A DNA stretch of 64,000 nucleotides from Bacteroidota bacterium (GTDB taxonomy: Bacteria > Bacteroidota > Ignavibacteria > Palsa-1295). A program made the position numbers and the translations under genes. The DNA lies in contig JAJPIO010000009.1 of NCBI GenBank assembly GCA_021324735.1, positions 310,001-374,000 on the forward strand. Reading direction: 5' to 3'. The notes beneath the pieces were generated by a model. The model was given only the letters and a program-made list of their open reading frames with translations, made no database searches and was not told where the DNA came from. This document shows, piece by piece, positions 36,772 to 44,913 of the stretch. Within the stretch, counting starts at the first letter, position 1. Each line of letters opens with the position of its first letter.

Positions 36772-37860
36772 ATGAAGCAAATCTTAATTCCCATCTTAAT
36801 ACTCGTATTTCTGTTCCAAAGCAAAGTCGATGCACAAAAGAAGGTGTGGTCCGACCGGATGATGGCAACGATGGAGTATATGCAGAAGCACATGTGGAAT
36901 GCTTCGACGGGCAATTTTGTGCGCCGTGCCGATCAACCGAACGCCCCCGGAAGTGATGCATGGGGAATTACGATCGTCCTCGATGCTTATGCGTATATGG
37001 TCGAAGACGGCTTTGTAAAGCCGGATGAGCTTAAACGCTATTTTATGTCGTCTTCAGGCTTATATGAAAAGACCGGCGGCGATCATGGTGCCAGGATTCT
37101 TGCGCGTCATGGCGACCAGATCTATGTCGGCGGCGACGACGACCTTCAATGGTGTGCCGCTCTTATACACTGCTATGAAGCGACGAAAGATTCAGAGTAT
37201 TTGAATGCTGCTAAATGGGATTTCAATGCCCTGATCGATATGAATTTCTGGATCGATGGAGCATCGAAAGGTTGGGCTTGGAATTCCGCAGATCGACGAC
37301 CGAATGGTGTCAGCTCAGCGTATGGAGCGCTTGCCGCAGCCCGGCTTTATAAGGCTACGGGTGATAATACGTATAAACAGTGGGTAATTGCTGCTCTTAA
37401 GGCGCTAAACACTCCGCAGGTTGGATTTTTTCCGCGCGATATGATGGTCGCTGCCGACGCCGCCCTTACCACCTACGAACGATCGCACGACGAAACACTT
37501 CTGAGTCGAGCAAAAGAATTGGAATCGAGAGCGGTCGCTGAGGGGATGGTGTTCTTGCATCATGATGGGGAAGGCACCCGAAATCCAACGGACATTGGGG
37601 ATCTCGCCGATGGACTTTATCACTTTAGCGAGGTCACAAAGAAGCCGACGTACAAGGCGCAGGCACAGACGTTTGTCGACTTTTTCGTTGGACATCGCAC
37701 AGTAGCCGACCTTGCTGAGCATGGATTTTACTCTCGTTACGATACTAAAGGTCAGCCGGTGATGAACGGTTCGTATCTTGGCGTTCCACAATCGGTGCCG
37801 TTCCTGCCTGAGGTTGCCGAGATGCTGAAGCTCTTTGCGATCGCGTACAAATACAATTAA
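36772..37860 (+). CDS. Glycoside hydrolase family 76-like secreted protein
   Basis: A 362-residue protein with signal peptide (MKQILIPILILVFLFQSKVDA) and an (alpha/alpha)6-type helical repeat. The motif GGDDDLQWCAALIHCYEATKD matches the GH76 catalytic DDxxW sequence (Asp123-Asp124, Trp127), and further repeat blocks (YGALAAARLYKATGDNTYKQW, TYERSHDETLLSRAKELE) resemble alpha-1,6-mannanase relatives. Divergent from the NamZ-like gene; the starts are 24 bp apart, so they share one regulatory region. The sugar polymer it cuts is not determined. Confidence 0.8.
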   Translation: MKQILIPILILVFLFQSKVDAQKKVWSDRMMATMEYMQKHMWNASTGNFVRRADQPNAPGSDAWGITIVLDAYAYMVEDGFVKPDELKRYFMSSSGLYEKTGGDHGARILARHGDQIYVGGDDDLQWCAALIHCYEATKDSEYLNAAKWDFNALIDMNFWIDGASKGWAWNSADRRPNGVSSAYGALAAARLYKATGDNTYKQWVIAALKALNTPQVGFFPRDMMVAADAALTTYERSHDETLLSRAKELESRAVAEGMVFLHHDGEGTRNPTDIGDLADGLYHFSEVTKKPTYKAQAQTFVDFFVGHRTVADLAEHGFYSRYDTKGQPVMNGSYLGVPQSVPFLPEVAEMLKLFAIAYKYN

Positions 37861-37891
37861 AAATTACAATTAAAATCGCGGCACGAAAAGA

Positions 37892-37915
37892 ATATTTAGA
37901 CGGTTGTCTAAATAT
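37892..37915. promoter_or_regulatory. Inverted-repeat operator of the ArsR/SdpR-like repressor
   Basis: Perfect 10-bp arms ATATTTAGAC / GTCTAAATAT around a GGTT centre, ending seven bases before the repressor's ATG. AT-rich palindromes of this kind overlapping the promoter are the usual ArsR-family binding site, so autoregulation of the repressor plus the fusion gene is likely. Confidence 0.8.
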
Positions 37916-37922
37916 CTAATCA

Positions 37923-38195
37923 ATGAACCGTGTTTTTCACGCCTTGGATGATCCGACGCGTCGCCGGATCCTGGAATTGCTTAAAAAGCGAGATATGGCA
38001 GCGGGTGATATTGCCTCGGAATTCAACATGACAAAACCGAGCATTTCGCACCACCTCGATATTCTCAAGCAGGCTGGGTTAGTCGTGTCCGTTAGGAAAG
38101 GGCAATTTCAGGTCTACTCGCTGAATTTGACCGTCTTGGAAGAGGCGCTGTCATGGCTCATTGGTCTCAATCAAAAATCGAAACGCAAATCTTAA
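37923..38195 (+). CDS. ArsR/SdpR-type winged-helix repressor
   Basis: A 90-residue ArsR-family regulator: LDDPTRRRILELLKKRDMAAGDIASEFNMTKPSISHHLDILKQAGLV with the winged HTH and a wing (RKGQFQVYSL). It lacks the metal-binding Cys motifs and matches the SdpR subgroup, whose partner is the SdpI-like immunity/membrane protein. Here the next gene, six bases downstream, starts with exactly such an SdpI-like domain. A perfect palindrome overlaps the likely promoter. Confidence 0.93.
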   Translation: MNRVFHALDDPTRRRILELLKKRDMAAGDIASEFNMTKPSISHHLDILKQAGLVVSVRKGQFQVYSLNLTVLEEALSWLIGLNQKSKRKS

Positions 38196-38201
38196 GTCGC
38201 C

Positions 38202-40334
38202 ATGTCTCGATTCTTAAAAAATGAGTGGTTGCAACTCATCATTCTCGCCGTTCCCTTCGTCCTTATTGCGATCTTTTGGAATCAAATCCCCGACCGGGTG
38301 CCGATCCACTGGAATTACGAGGGCCATGCCGATAACTTCGGGTCAAAGGCGGTAGGATTATTCATTGTGCCCTTGGTCAATATCGGTGTTGCCGCTCTTT
38401 TGGGAGGTTTGGGTCGAATCGATCCTAAATATCTCAATATGAATGTGCCCGGTGTCGTGCTGCGACCGATCCGCTTGATCGTCACAATATTTCTAACTGC
38501 GTTATTTATTGTGACCACCTTGCCGATGGCAGGAATTCCGATCAACATAGGGGATTCAATGCAGCTCGGCTTACCGGTTCTTCTCTTTTTCATCGGTAAT
38601 TACTTGCAGACGATAAAGCCTAATTATTTTATCGGCGTTCGTACACCATGGACCTTAGAAGATCCGGAAAATTGGCGAAGGACTCACCAGTTTGCTGGCC
38701 GCATTTGGATGGCTGTGTCGGTGGTCTATATTATAGCCGTGCTTCTTCTTCGCTTCGATGTTCCCAAATGGATGTTCTGGTCCTATCTGGGCATCATAGG
38801 TGTTTTGCCGATCGCATTTTCTTTTATTATCTTTCAAAAGGGTAAAAGTACGAAGCTGGATACTCGTTCGCTCGCCATCATTCTCGTCCTGATTCTTTTT
38901 ATGCCACGGTCTTCGTCGGCTCAAGTTAATATGGCGTTGGCACCGTGGCTAACTTCTAATCTTATCCAGTCTGGGCAAAGCAATTTGCGAGCGTCTACCG
39001 ATACTTCTCTTTCGGCTCGCTTGCAAGCGGCGCTTGAAAGCACGTATCAACTAACTCCGTTATACGACAGACATGGTGTTGCTGCAAGCGTTATTGTGCC
39101 GGGTTATCCGCAATGGAGTGGGGCCGCCGGCACAAAAGATGGCCACAATCCGATGTCTGCCTCCTTAAGTTTTGAGATCGGGAGCAGTACCAAGTCGTTC
39201 GTTTCGGCTCTTATCTTCGCTCTTCGTGATGAGGGAAAGCTTTCGCTTAAGGATTCCATTCGTAAGTATTTGCCGCATTATCCGAATGTCGATTCCACAA
39301 TCACAATCCAGCAGCTTCTCAATCACTCGAGTGGTCTATACGATTATTTGAATGACGATCCGAGTACGACGCTTTTGAATGATGCCTATGCGACCGATCC
39401 TTCACACCATTGGACACCAGGCGAAATTCTTTCCGAATTTGTAGGCACTGAAAATTTTAAGCCGGGCAAAGGATACCGGTATTCGAACACCGATTATTTA
39501 CTTCTGGGCGAGATCGCTGATTCCATCGAACATCTACCGGTAAGCGAGCAGATTCATACGCGCTTTCTTGCGCCGTTGGGTCTTACACATACACTCTGTT
39601 CGTGGGATGATACTATTCCCACGAACTTCCCGCATGATTATTCGAATGCGACGGCTCAAATAGCTGCAACCGATTGGTTCGGGGTTGACAAAACGGCGCA
39701 ACTCAGTGAAACGAATGCCGCTGGTGGGATGGTATCTGTACCCGAAGAGCTTGCACGGTGGTCTCAAGCGCTATACACCGGGAAAGTATTATCGAAAACT
39801 TCAACTGCGGCGTTATTAAATCTCTCCAATTTCCATCAGCTCACCAATGGACTTCTCTATGGCCTTGGCGATGTGTTTCTTGGTTACTCGTATGATAACC
39901 AGCCTATCTTCGGGCATCCTGGATCCATGTTAGGTTTTGTCACCTTTATGCTTACCGTGCCTCATGACTCGATCTCAATGGTCGTATATCTCAACTCGCT
40001 TACCGATACGATCATTTGTGCAAATTATGTAAATGCCCTCCTGTGGGAGATCTATCATCCGGCGGCCAATAACGTAGTAGAAGCAAATCAAGCTGTGGTG
40101 TCGTCCATCTGCTATCCAAACCCATTTGGGGATCATCTTACGATTTCGCAAGGCTCGGAACAGGAAGGCGAATTCATATTATACGATGCACTCGGCAGGG
40201 AAGTAAAAAGTGCGCCTGTGTCAGCGTCTAAGCCTTCGTTTGAAATGGATACCCATGATCTCAGAGCTGGAATTTACTATTACGTGTTGCGACGCGGGGC
40301 AAACTACGAAAGAGGCCAATTGGTAAAAAACTAG
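38202..40334 (+). CDS. SdpI-like membrane domain fused to secreted serine hydrolase with T9SS sorting domain
   Basis: A 710-residue single frame with three parts. Residues 1-215 are an SdpI/DUF1648 membrane protein (QIPDRVPIHWNYEGHADNFGS, then IGVRTPWTLEDPENWRRTHQFAGR), normally a complete gene beside SdpR. Residues 219-240 form an internal signal peptide (SLAIILVLILFMPRSSSAQ). Residues 250-620 are a beta-lactamase/serine-hydrolase fold with SxxK at 328-331 (SSTK), YSN at 427-429 and HPG at 572-574. Residues 638-710 are a type A sorting domain (YPNPFGDHLTISQ). No stop separates the parts. The middle signal peptide suggests two former genes joined by loss of a stop; a sequencing error cannot be excluded. 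Confidence 0.8.
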   Translation: MSRFLKNEWLQLIILAVPFVLIAIFWNQIPDRVPIHWNYEGHADNFGSKAVGLFIVPLVNIGVAALLGGLGRIDPKYLNMNVPGVVLRPIRLIVTIFLTALFIVTTLPMAGIPINIGDSMQLGLPVLLFFIGNYLQTIKPNYFIGVRTPWTLEDPENWRRTHQFAGRIWMAVSVVYIIAVLLLRFDVPKWMFWSYLGIIGVLPIAFSFIIFQKGKSTKLDTRSLAIILVLILFMPRSSSAQVNMALAPWLTSNLIQSGQSNLRASTDTSLSARLQAALESTYQLTPLYDRHGVAASVIVPGYPQWSGAAGTKDGHNPMSASLSFEIGSSTKSFVSALIFALRDEGKLSLKDSIRKYLPHYPNVDSTITIQQLLNHSSGLYDYLNDDPSTTLLNDAYATDPSHHWTPGEILSEFVGTENFKPGKGYRYSNTDYLLLGEIADSIEHLPVSEQIHTRFLAPLGLTHTLCSWDDTIPTNFPHDYSNATAQIAATDWFGVDKTAQLSETNAAGGMVSVPEELARWSQALYTGKVLSKTSTAALLNLSNFHQLTNGLLYGLGDVFLGYSYDNQPIFGHPGSMLGFVTFMLTVPHDSISMVVYLNSLTDTIICANYVNALLWEIYHPAANNVVEANQAVVSSICYPNPFGDHLTISQGSEQEGEFILYDALGREVKSAPVSASKPSFEMDTHDLRAGIYYYVLRRGANYERGQLVKN

Positions 40335-40441
40335 GCGTTGCTTTTTTGGAGTAAGGTGGGCGCTGAAATTGTTTATCGTCAGGTTAATAATGCAATATCT
40401 TTTACGACTCACCGTCTTCACAGACGCAAAGAATACCGCCC

Positions 40442-41410
40442 ATGAAGCAGCTTTGGACCCTTCCTCTTCTGGCAGCCTCCCTCCTCGCATGGGGTTGCAA
40501 CGGTAAAGAGAATACAAATGAGATAACCGCCAGTGGTACGATCGAAGCGATCGATGTGAACGTCGCTGCCAAAGTGCCGGCACAGATCGTCGCATTATAT
40601 GTAGATGAAGGTACTCGCCTCGATTCTGGTAGCCTGATCGCGAAACAGGACCGTAGTGCACTCGATATTCAATTGAGGCAAGCGCAGGCGGCGCTGGACG
40701 CTGCCCGTTCGCAGCTTACGCTCACCGAGAAAGGGGCTCGCCCGGAAGACATTAAGCAGGCAGAAGAAGCCGTCCAACAAGCGGAGACAAGCCGAAAGCT
40801 TGCGGCAGATGATTACGAGCGAGTCCGTAATCTTGTGGCTGGCGGTGCTGCAACAAAACAACAGCTCGATCAGGCTGAAACTCAATTTAAAGTCGCACAA
40901 AGCCAATTGGCGCAGGCCGAACAAAATGCTGCCAAGGCAAAACATCTTTCACGACCGGAAGAGATAAGCGCTGCTGCAGCTCACGTGCAGCAATTAGAAG
41001 CTGTTCGTGATGCAGTTCAAAAGACCATTGACGATTCTTATATCATTTCCCCAGTAAAAGGAATTGTCACACATAAAGTCGCGGAGCAAGGGGAATTGGT
41101 CGCACAGGGAGCTACGGTCGCCACCGTGACCGATCTCTCCAGCGTCTATTTAATGATCTACGTGACCGAAGAAGAGCTGCCTCACGTAAAGCTTGGTGAA
41201 AAGGTTGATGTAAAAGTCGACGGATTACCCAATAAGACCTTTACCGGTACCGTTACCTATATCTCGCCCGAAGCCGAGTTTACACCAAAGAATATACAGA
41301 CTAAAGACGATCGTGTTAAGCTCGTCTTCGGTGTAAAAGTGGAAATCCCAAATCCGACTGGAGAATTGAAAAAAGGTTTGCCCGCGGATGCGACGGTCCA
41401 TCTTCGATAA
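40442..41410 (+). CDS. HlyD-family adaptor lipoprotein (YbhG-like)
   Basis: A 322-residue membrane-fusion protein with a lipoprotein signal (LLAASLLAWGC, Cys19). It has the lipoyl half-motif (EAIDVNVAAKVPAQIVALYVDEG), a long coiled coil (residues about 75-175), and the closing SYIISPVKGIVTHKVAEQGE motif. It heads the ABC exporter operon and would link the two ABC ATPase/permease pairs to an outer-membrane channel. No channel gene lies nearby. Confidence 0.93.
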   Translation: MKQLWTLPLLAASLLAWGCNGKENTNEITASGTIEAIDVNVAAKVPAQIVALYVDEGTRLDSGSLIAKQDRSALDIQLRQAQAALDAARSQLTLTEKGARPEDIKQAEEAVQQAETSRKLAADDYERVRNLVAGGAATKQQLDQAETQFKVAQSQLAQAEQNAAKAKHLSRPEEISAAAAHVQQLEAVRDAVQKTIDDSYIISPVKGIVTHKVAEQGELVAQGATVATVTDLSSVYLMIYVTEEELPHVKLGEKVDVKVDGLPNKTFTGTVTYISPEAEFTPKNIQTKDDRVKLVFGVKVEIPNPTGELKKGLPADATVHLR

Positions 41411-41414
41411 TACG

Positions 41415-41861
41415 ATGCAGATACGACCTGCAGCCGAGGCCGACGCGGCGGCGTGGCTTGAAATGCGTCGCGATCTTTGGCCAGATTCCGATACCGATCA
41501 CGAGCGTGACGTTATGCGGTATTTTCAAGGCGATCTTCGTGAACCGACAGAAGTACTCGTAGCGGAGTCAGTCGATGGCAGGCTCCTGGGATTTGCAGAG
41601 TTGTTCATTCGAAATAATGTGAACGGGTGCCATTCTGGGAACGTCGCTTATCTCGAAGGTTGGTATGTTAGAGCAGACGCCAGACGGCAGGGAATTGGCC
41701 GCGCCCTCGTCCAGGCGGCAGAAGCTTGGGGACGGCAACAGGGCTGTACCGAGTTTGCATCGGATGTTGAGCTCGACAACGAAGGAAGCATTCGTGCACA
41801 TGAAGCTCTCGGTTTTGAAGAAACGGATCGCGTCGTGTGCTTTCGAAAAGATATTGGGTAA
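41415..41861 (+). CDS. GNAT acetyltransferase, AAC(6')-like
   Basis: A 148-residue GNAT enzyme (start ATG 41415, four bases after the HlyD stop). Its pattern follows aminoglycoside 6'-N-acetyltransferases: RRDLWPDSDTDHERDV, YLEGWYVRADARRQGIGRAL, CTEFASDVELDNEGSIRAHE and ALGFEETDRVVCFRK are close to the motifs of AAC(6')-I enzymes. The acetyl-CoA loop is RRQGIGRAL. It sits inside an exporter operon. Substrate is inferred from motif similarity only; activity on aminoglycosides has to be tested. Confidence 0.85.
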   Translation: MQIRPAAEADAAAWLEMRRDLWPDSDTDHERDVMRYFQGDLREPTEVLVAESVDGRLLGFAELFIRNNVNGCHSGNVAYLEGWYVRADARRQGIGRALVQAAEAWGRQQGCTEFASDVELDNEGSIRAHEALGFEETDRVVCFRKDIG

Positions 41862-41876
41862 GTCTTTGCCGCAATA

Positions 41877-42824
41877 ATGATCGACCCCTCTAACACTGCA
41901 ATCGCTATTAACGGCTTGAAGAAGAGCTTCGAAGAGACCGAAGCGGTACGAGGTGTCAATCTTACCATCTCCAAAGGGGAGATGTTTGGACTAGTTGGTC
42001 CCGATGGTGCGGGAAAGACCACGCTCATTCGTATGCTCTGTGGCATTTTAGTACCAACCGAAGGAAATGCTACGATTCTTGGCTACGATCTGGCAACGGA
42101 GCTTAATAGTATTAAGCCAAAGATCGGCTATCTTTCACAGCGGTTCAGTTTATACCCAGATCTTAGTATCGATGAAAATATCGAGTTCTTCGCGGAGATT
42201 CACGAAGTAAAAGGCTATGAAGCCCGCCGAAATGAGTTGCTCGAGTTTACCAGGCTCACTCCGTTTCGCGATCGTCTTGCCGATAAGCTCTCCGGAGGAA
42301 TGAAGCAGAAACTAGCGCTCGCTGCGACGCTCATTCATAAGCCGGAAATCATTTTTTTAGATGAGCCGACCACCGGCGTTGATCCGGTTTCCCGAAGGGA
42401 ATTTTGGAAGATCCTCTCTTCACTTCTCGAAGAGGGTATCACTATCTTAATGGCCACGCCTTATCTCGATGAAGCAGAACGTTGCTCGCGTGTGGGACTG
42501 ATGAGCAACGGCCAAATCCTTCTGGCCGATACACCGCAGCAGGTCAAACGGCAAATGAAGGGGAGCGTGCTCGAAGTTATTCCTTCCAATTTAAATAAAG
42601 CGACGGATACCTTAAAAAAATATTCGGAAGTCATCGAAGTGCAGACCTTCGGGGATCGCATTAATGTCGTGGTCGAAGGAAATGTAGCAGCGGATACCCT
42701 AACTGGCTGGCTGAGCAAGGCCGGTGTTGAGACGAAAATGATACGCAACATTCAGCCGTCACTTGAAAATGTCTTTATAGCATTGTTGCGTGAACGCTCA
42801 GAAGAGGAGCCTGCTCATGCCTGA
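41877..42824 (+). CDS. ABC exporter ATP-binding protein 1 (YbhF-like)
   Basis: A 315-residue ABC-2 type ATPase with Walker A GPDGAGKTT, Q-loop LSQRFSLYPDLS, signature LSGGMKQKLAL, Walker B IIFLDEPTTGVDP, and a C-terminal regulatory domain typical of drug/ion exporters. Its stop overlaps the start of the second ATPase gene. Together with that gene it corresponds to the two halves of the fused YbhF. Confidence 0.94.
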   Translation: MIDPSNTAIAINGLKKSFEETEAVRGVNLTISKGEMFGLVGPDGAGKTTLIRMLCGILVPTEGNATILGYDLATELNSIKPKIGYLSQRFSLYPDLSIDENIEFFAEIHEVKGYEARRNELLEFTRLTPFRDRLADKLSGGMKQKLALAATLIHKPEIIFLDEPTTGVDPVSRREFWKILSSLLEEGITILMATPYLDEAERCSRVGLMSNGQILLADTPQQVKRQMKGSVLEVIPSNLNKATDTLKKYSEVIEVQTFGDRINVVVEGNVAADTLTGWLSKAGVETKMIRNIQPSLENVFIALLRERSEEEPAHA

Positions 42825-43761
42825 CGTTGCGATCGAAGCCAAAGAACTCACCAAACGCTTCGGCGACTTCATCGCGGTAGACCATATTTCCTTTTCCGTC
42901 AATGGGGGAGAAATATTCGGCTTTCTCGGCGCGAATGGCTCTGGAAAATCGACGACGATCCGCATGCTCTGCGGTTTATTACAATCGAGCGGAGGCTCGG
43001 CAACCGTAGCTGGATTCGACATCAACTCACAAGCTGATAGCGTCAAGGAAAATATCGGCTATATGTCGCAGAAGTTTTCGCTCTACGATGATCTGACGGT
43101 GACAGAGAACATTCGGTTCTGGGGCGGCATCTACGGTCTTTCCGATGAGATGATCGCCAAACGCCAGGCTTGGGCGATCGGTATTGCGGGTCTCGAAGGA
43201 CGAGAAAAAAGTTTACCTCGAGAATTGCCCGGTGGATTCAAGCAACGACTTGCACTCGCGTGTGCGATGCTTCATTCGCCTAAAGTAGTATTCTTAGATG
43301 AGCCAACGGGTGGCGTCGATCCCATTATGCGTCGCCGATTTTGGGATCTCATTCGTCAACTTGCTGAAGAAGGCACTACCGTTTTTGTCACGACTCACTA
43401 TCTCGACGAAGCGGAATATTGCAATCGGATCATGCTGATCCATGCTGGCCGAATGATAGCGGTCGGTACGCCGGAGCAGTTAAAGAAAGAATACATTCGA
43501 ACACCAGTATTAGAAGTGGAGACCGAGCGGATCATCGAAGCGATGGCACTTCTCGATGAAGACGATCGAGTCGAAGAAACGTCGGTCTTTGGTACATTTC
43601 TGCATGTAAGTATAGCCGAACGATACAACGCCGAAAAGGTGATCCGCGAGGTTTTGGGCGCCCATAATATTTCGCCTTCTCGTATCGAGCCGATCGTACC
43701 ATCCTTAGAAGATGTATTCATTCACTTGATCGACCGGCAGGAGGCCGAGCAAAAAAGATGA
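42817..43761 (+). CDS. ABC exporter ATP-binding protein 2 (YbhF-like)
   Basis: A 314-residue ATPase. ATG 42817 is preferred because GAGGAG stands seven bases before it, and it overlaps the previous stop by eight bases. Walker A GANGSGKST, Walker B VVFLDEPTGGVDP; the signature is the variant LPGGFKQRLAL. It pairs with the preceding ATPase and the two permeases that follow (the next ATG overlaps this stop as ATGA). Confidence 0.94.
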   Translation: MPDVAIEAKELTKRFGDFIAVDHISFSVNGGEIFGFLGANGSGKSTTIRMLCGLLQSSGGSATVAGFDINSQADSVKENIGYMSQKFSLYDDLTVTENIRFWGGIYGLSDEMIAKRQAWAIGIAGLEGREKSLPRELPGGFKQRLALACAMLHSPKVVFLDEPTGGVDPIMRRRFWDLIRQLAEEGTTVFVTTHYLDEAEYCNRIMLIHAGRMIAVGTPEQLKKEYIRTPVLEVETERIIEAMALLDEDDRVEETSVFGTFLHVSIAERYNAEKVIREVLGAHNISPSRIEPIVPSLEDVFIHLIDRQEAEQKR

Positions 43762-44900
43762 TATCGGTCCATCGAATACGTCCTATTATTCGGAAGGAAT
43801 TCCGGCAGATCATGCGGGATCGACGCTCGCTCGGTGTGCTGCTCGTGGTGCCTGCCTTTATGCTCATCATGTTTGGTTATGCTCTGAATTATGATGTCCA
43901 GCATATTCCACTTGCGGTCTATGACCAGGATCGCTCGACGATGAGCCGTGAGTTCATTCAACAGTTCATCCATTCCGAGTATTTTGATTTTGCTGGCTCG
44001 ATCTCGAGCGAACAGGAGATCGATACGGTCATTCCTTCCCAGAAAGCGCGCGTAGTCGTGGTTATTCCACCACGATTCTCGGAAGATTTGCTGGCGAACC
44101 GATCGGTGAGTATACAAGTCCTGGTCGATGGTGCGAATGCTACGACAGCCGCCACAGCCGCTGGTTATCTCGTCGCGATGACGCAGGATTACTCTACGAA
44201 TATTTCGCTGCAGGCATTACAGCGTTTCGGCATGAGCAAACCCACGCTGCCGATCGACTACCGGCCACGAATCTGGTTCAATCCCGAGCTAAAGAGCGCG
44301 AAGTTCATGGTGCCAGGACTTATCGGCTTTATTCTCATGATGAGTACGGTCGTTTCAACTTCCCTTTCCATTGTTCGCGAGCGTGAAAAAGGGACGATAG
44401 AGCAAATCAGTGTCTCGCCGATCCACCCGATGGAATTGCTGGTCGGTAAGACGATGCCGTACGTCCTTATCTCTCTCATCGCAACGGTCCTGATTCTTAT
44501 TACAGGGTACGCATTATTCAATGTGGTCGTGCGTGGGAGTATGCTGCTCCTCTTCCTTGAGACTCTCATCTTCACGTTCTGCGGACTTGGCCTTGGTATG
44601 TGGGTCTCTACAGTCGCTAATAAACAGGACGAAGCATTTCAGCTTGCAACGCTGGTCTCGTTTTTGCCGACCTTTATGCTTTCGGGCTTTGCTTTCCCGA
44701 TCGCCAATATGCCGAAGGTGATCCAATGGATCACGTTTATTAACCCAGCGCGCTATTTTCTATTCATACTTCGCTCGATCATCTTAAAAGGAGTTGGATT
44801 ATCCGCGCTCTGGCAGGAGACACTGTTTATGACTCTCTTTGCTCTCGGCATTACGGCGATCAGTTGGAATAAGATGAGGAAATCCGTTTTTCGAGTATAA
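43758..44900 (+). CDS. ABC-2 type exporter permease 1 (YbhS-like)
   Basis: A 380-residue membrane protein of the ABC2_membrane_3 type: KEFRQIMRDRRSLGVLLVVP start, first helix with FGYALNYDVQ, a large extracytoplasmic domain (residues about 45-175), then five membrane helices with FMLSGFAFPIANMPKVIQWI. Overlaps the ATPase stop (ATGA). Acts as a heterodimer with the next gene. Confidence 0.93.
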   Translation: MISVHRIRPIIRKEFRQIMRDRRSLGVLLVVPAFMLIMFGYALNYDVQHIPLAVYDQDRSTMSREFIQQFIHSEYFDFAGSISSEQEIDTVIPSQKARVVVVIPPRFSEDLLANRSVSIQVLVDGANATTAATAAGYLVAMTQDYSTNISLQALQRFGMSKPTLPIDYRPRIWFNPELKSAKFMVPGLIGFILMMSTVVSTSLSIVREREKGTIEQISVSPIHPMELLVGKTMPYVLISLIATVLILITGYALFNVVVRGSMLLLFLETLIFTFCGLGLGMWVSTVANKQDEAFQLATLVSFLPTFMLSGFAFPIANMPKVIQWITFINPARYFLFILRSIILKGVGLSALWQETLFMTLFALGITAISWNKMRKSVFRV

Positions 44901-44913
44901 GCTCCTAGAGAAG

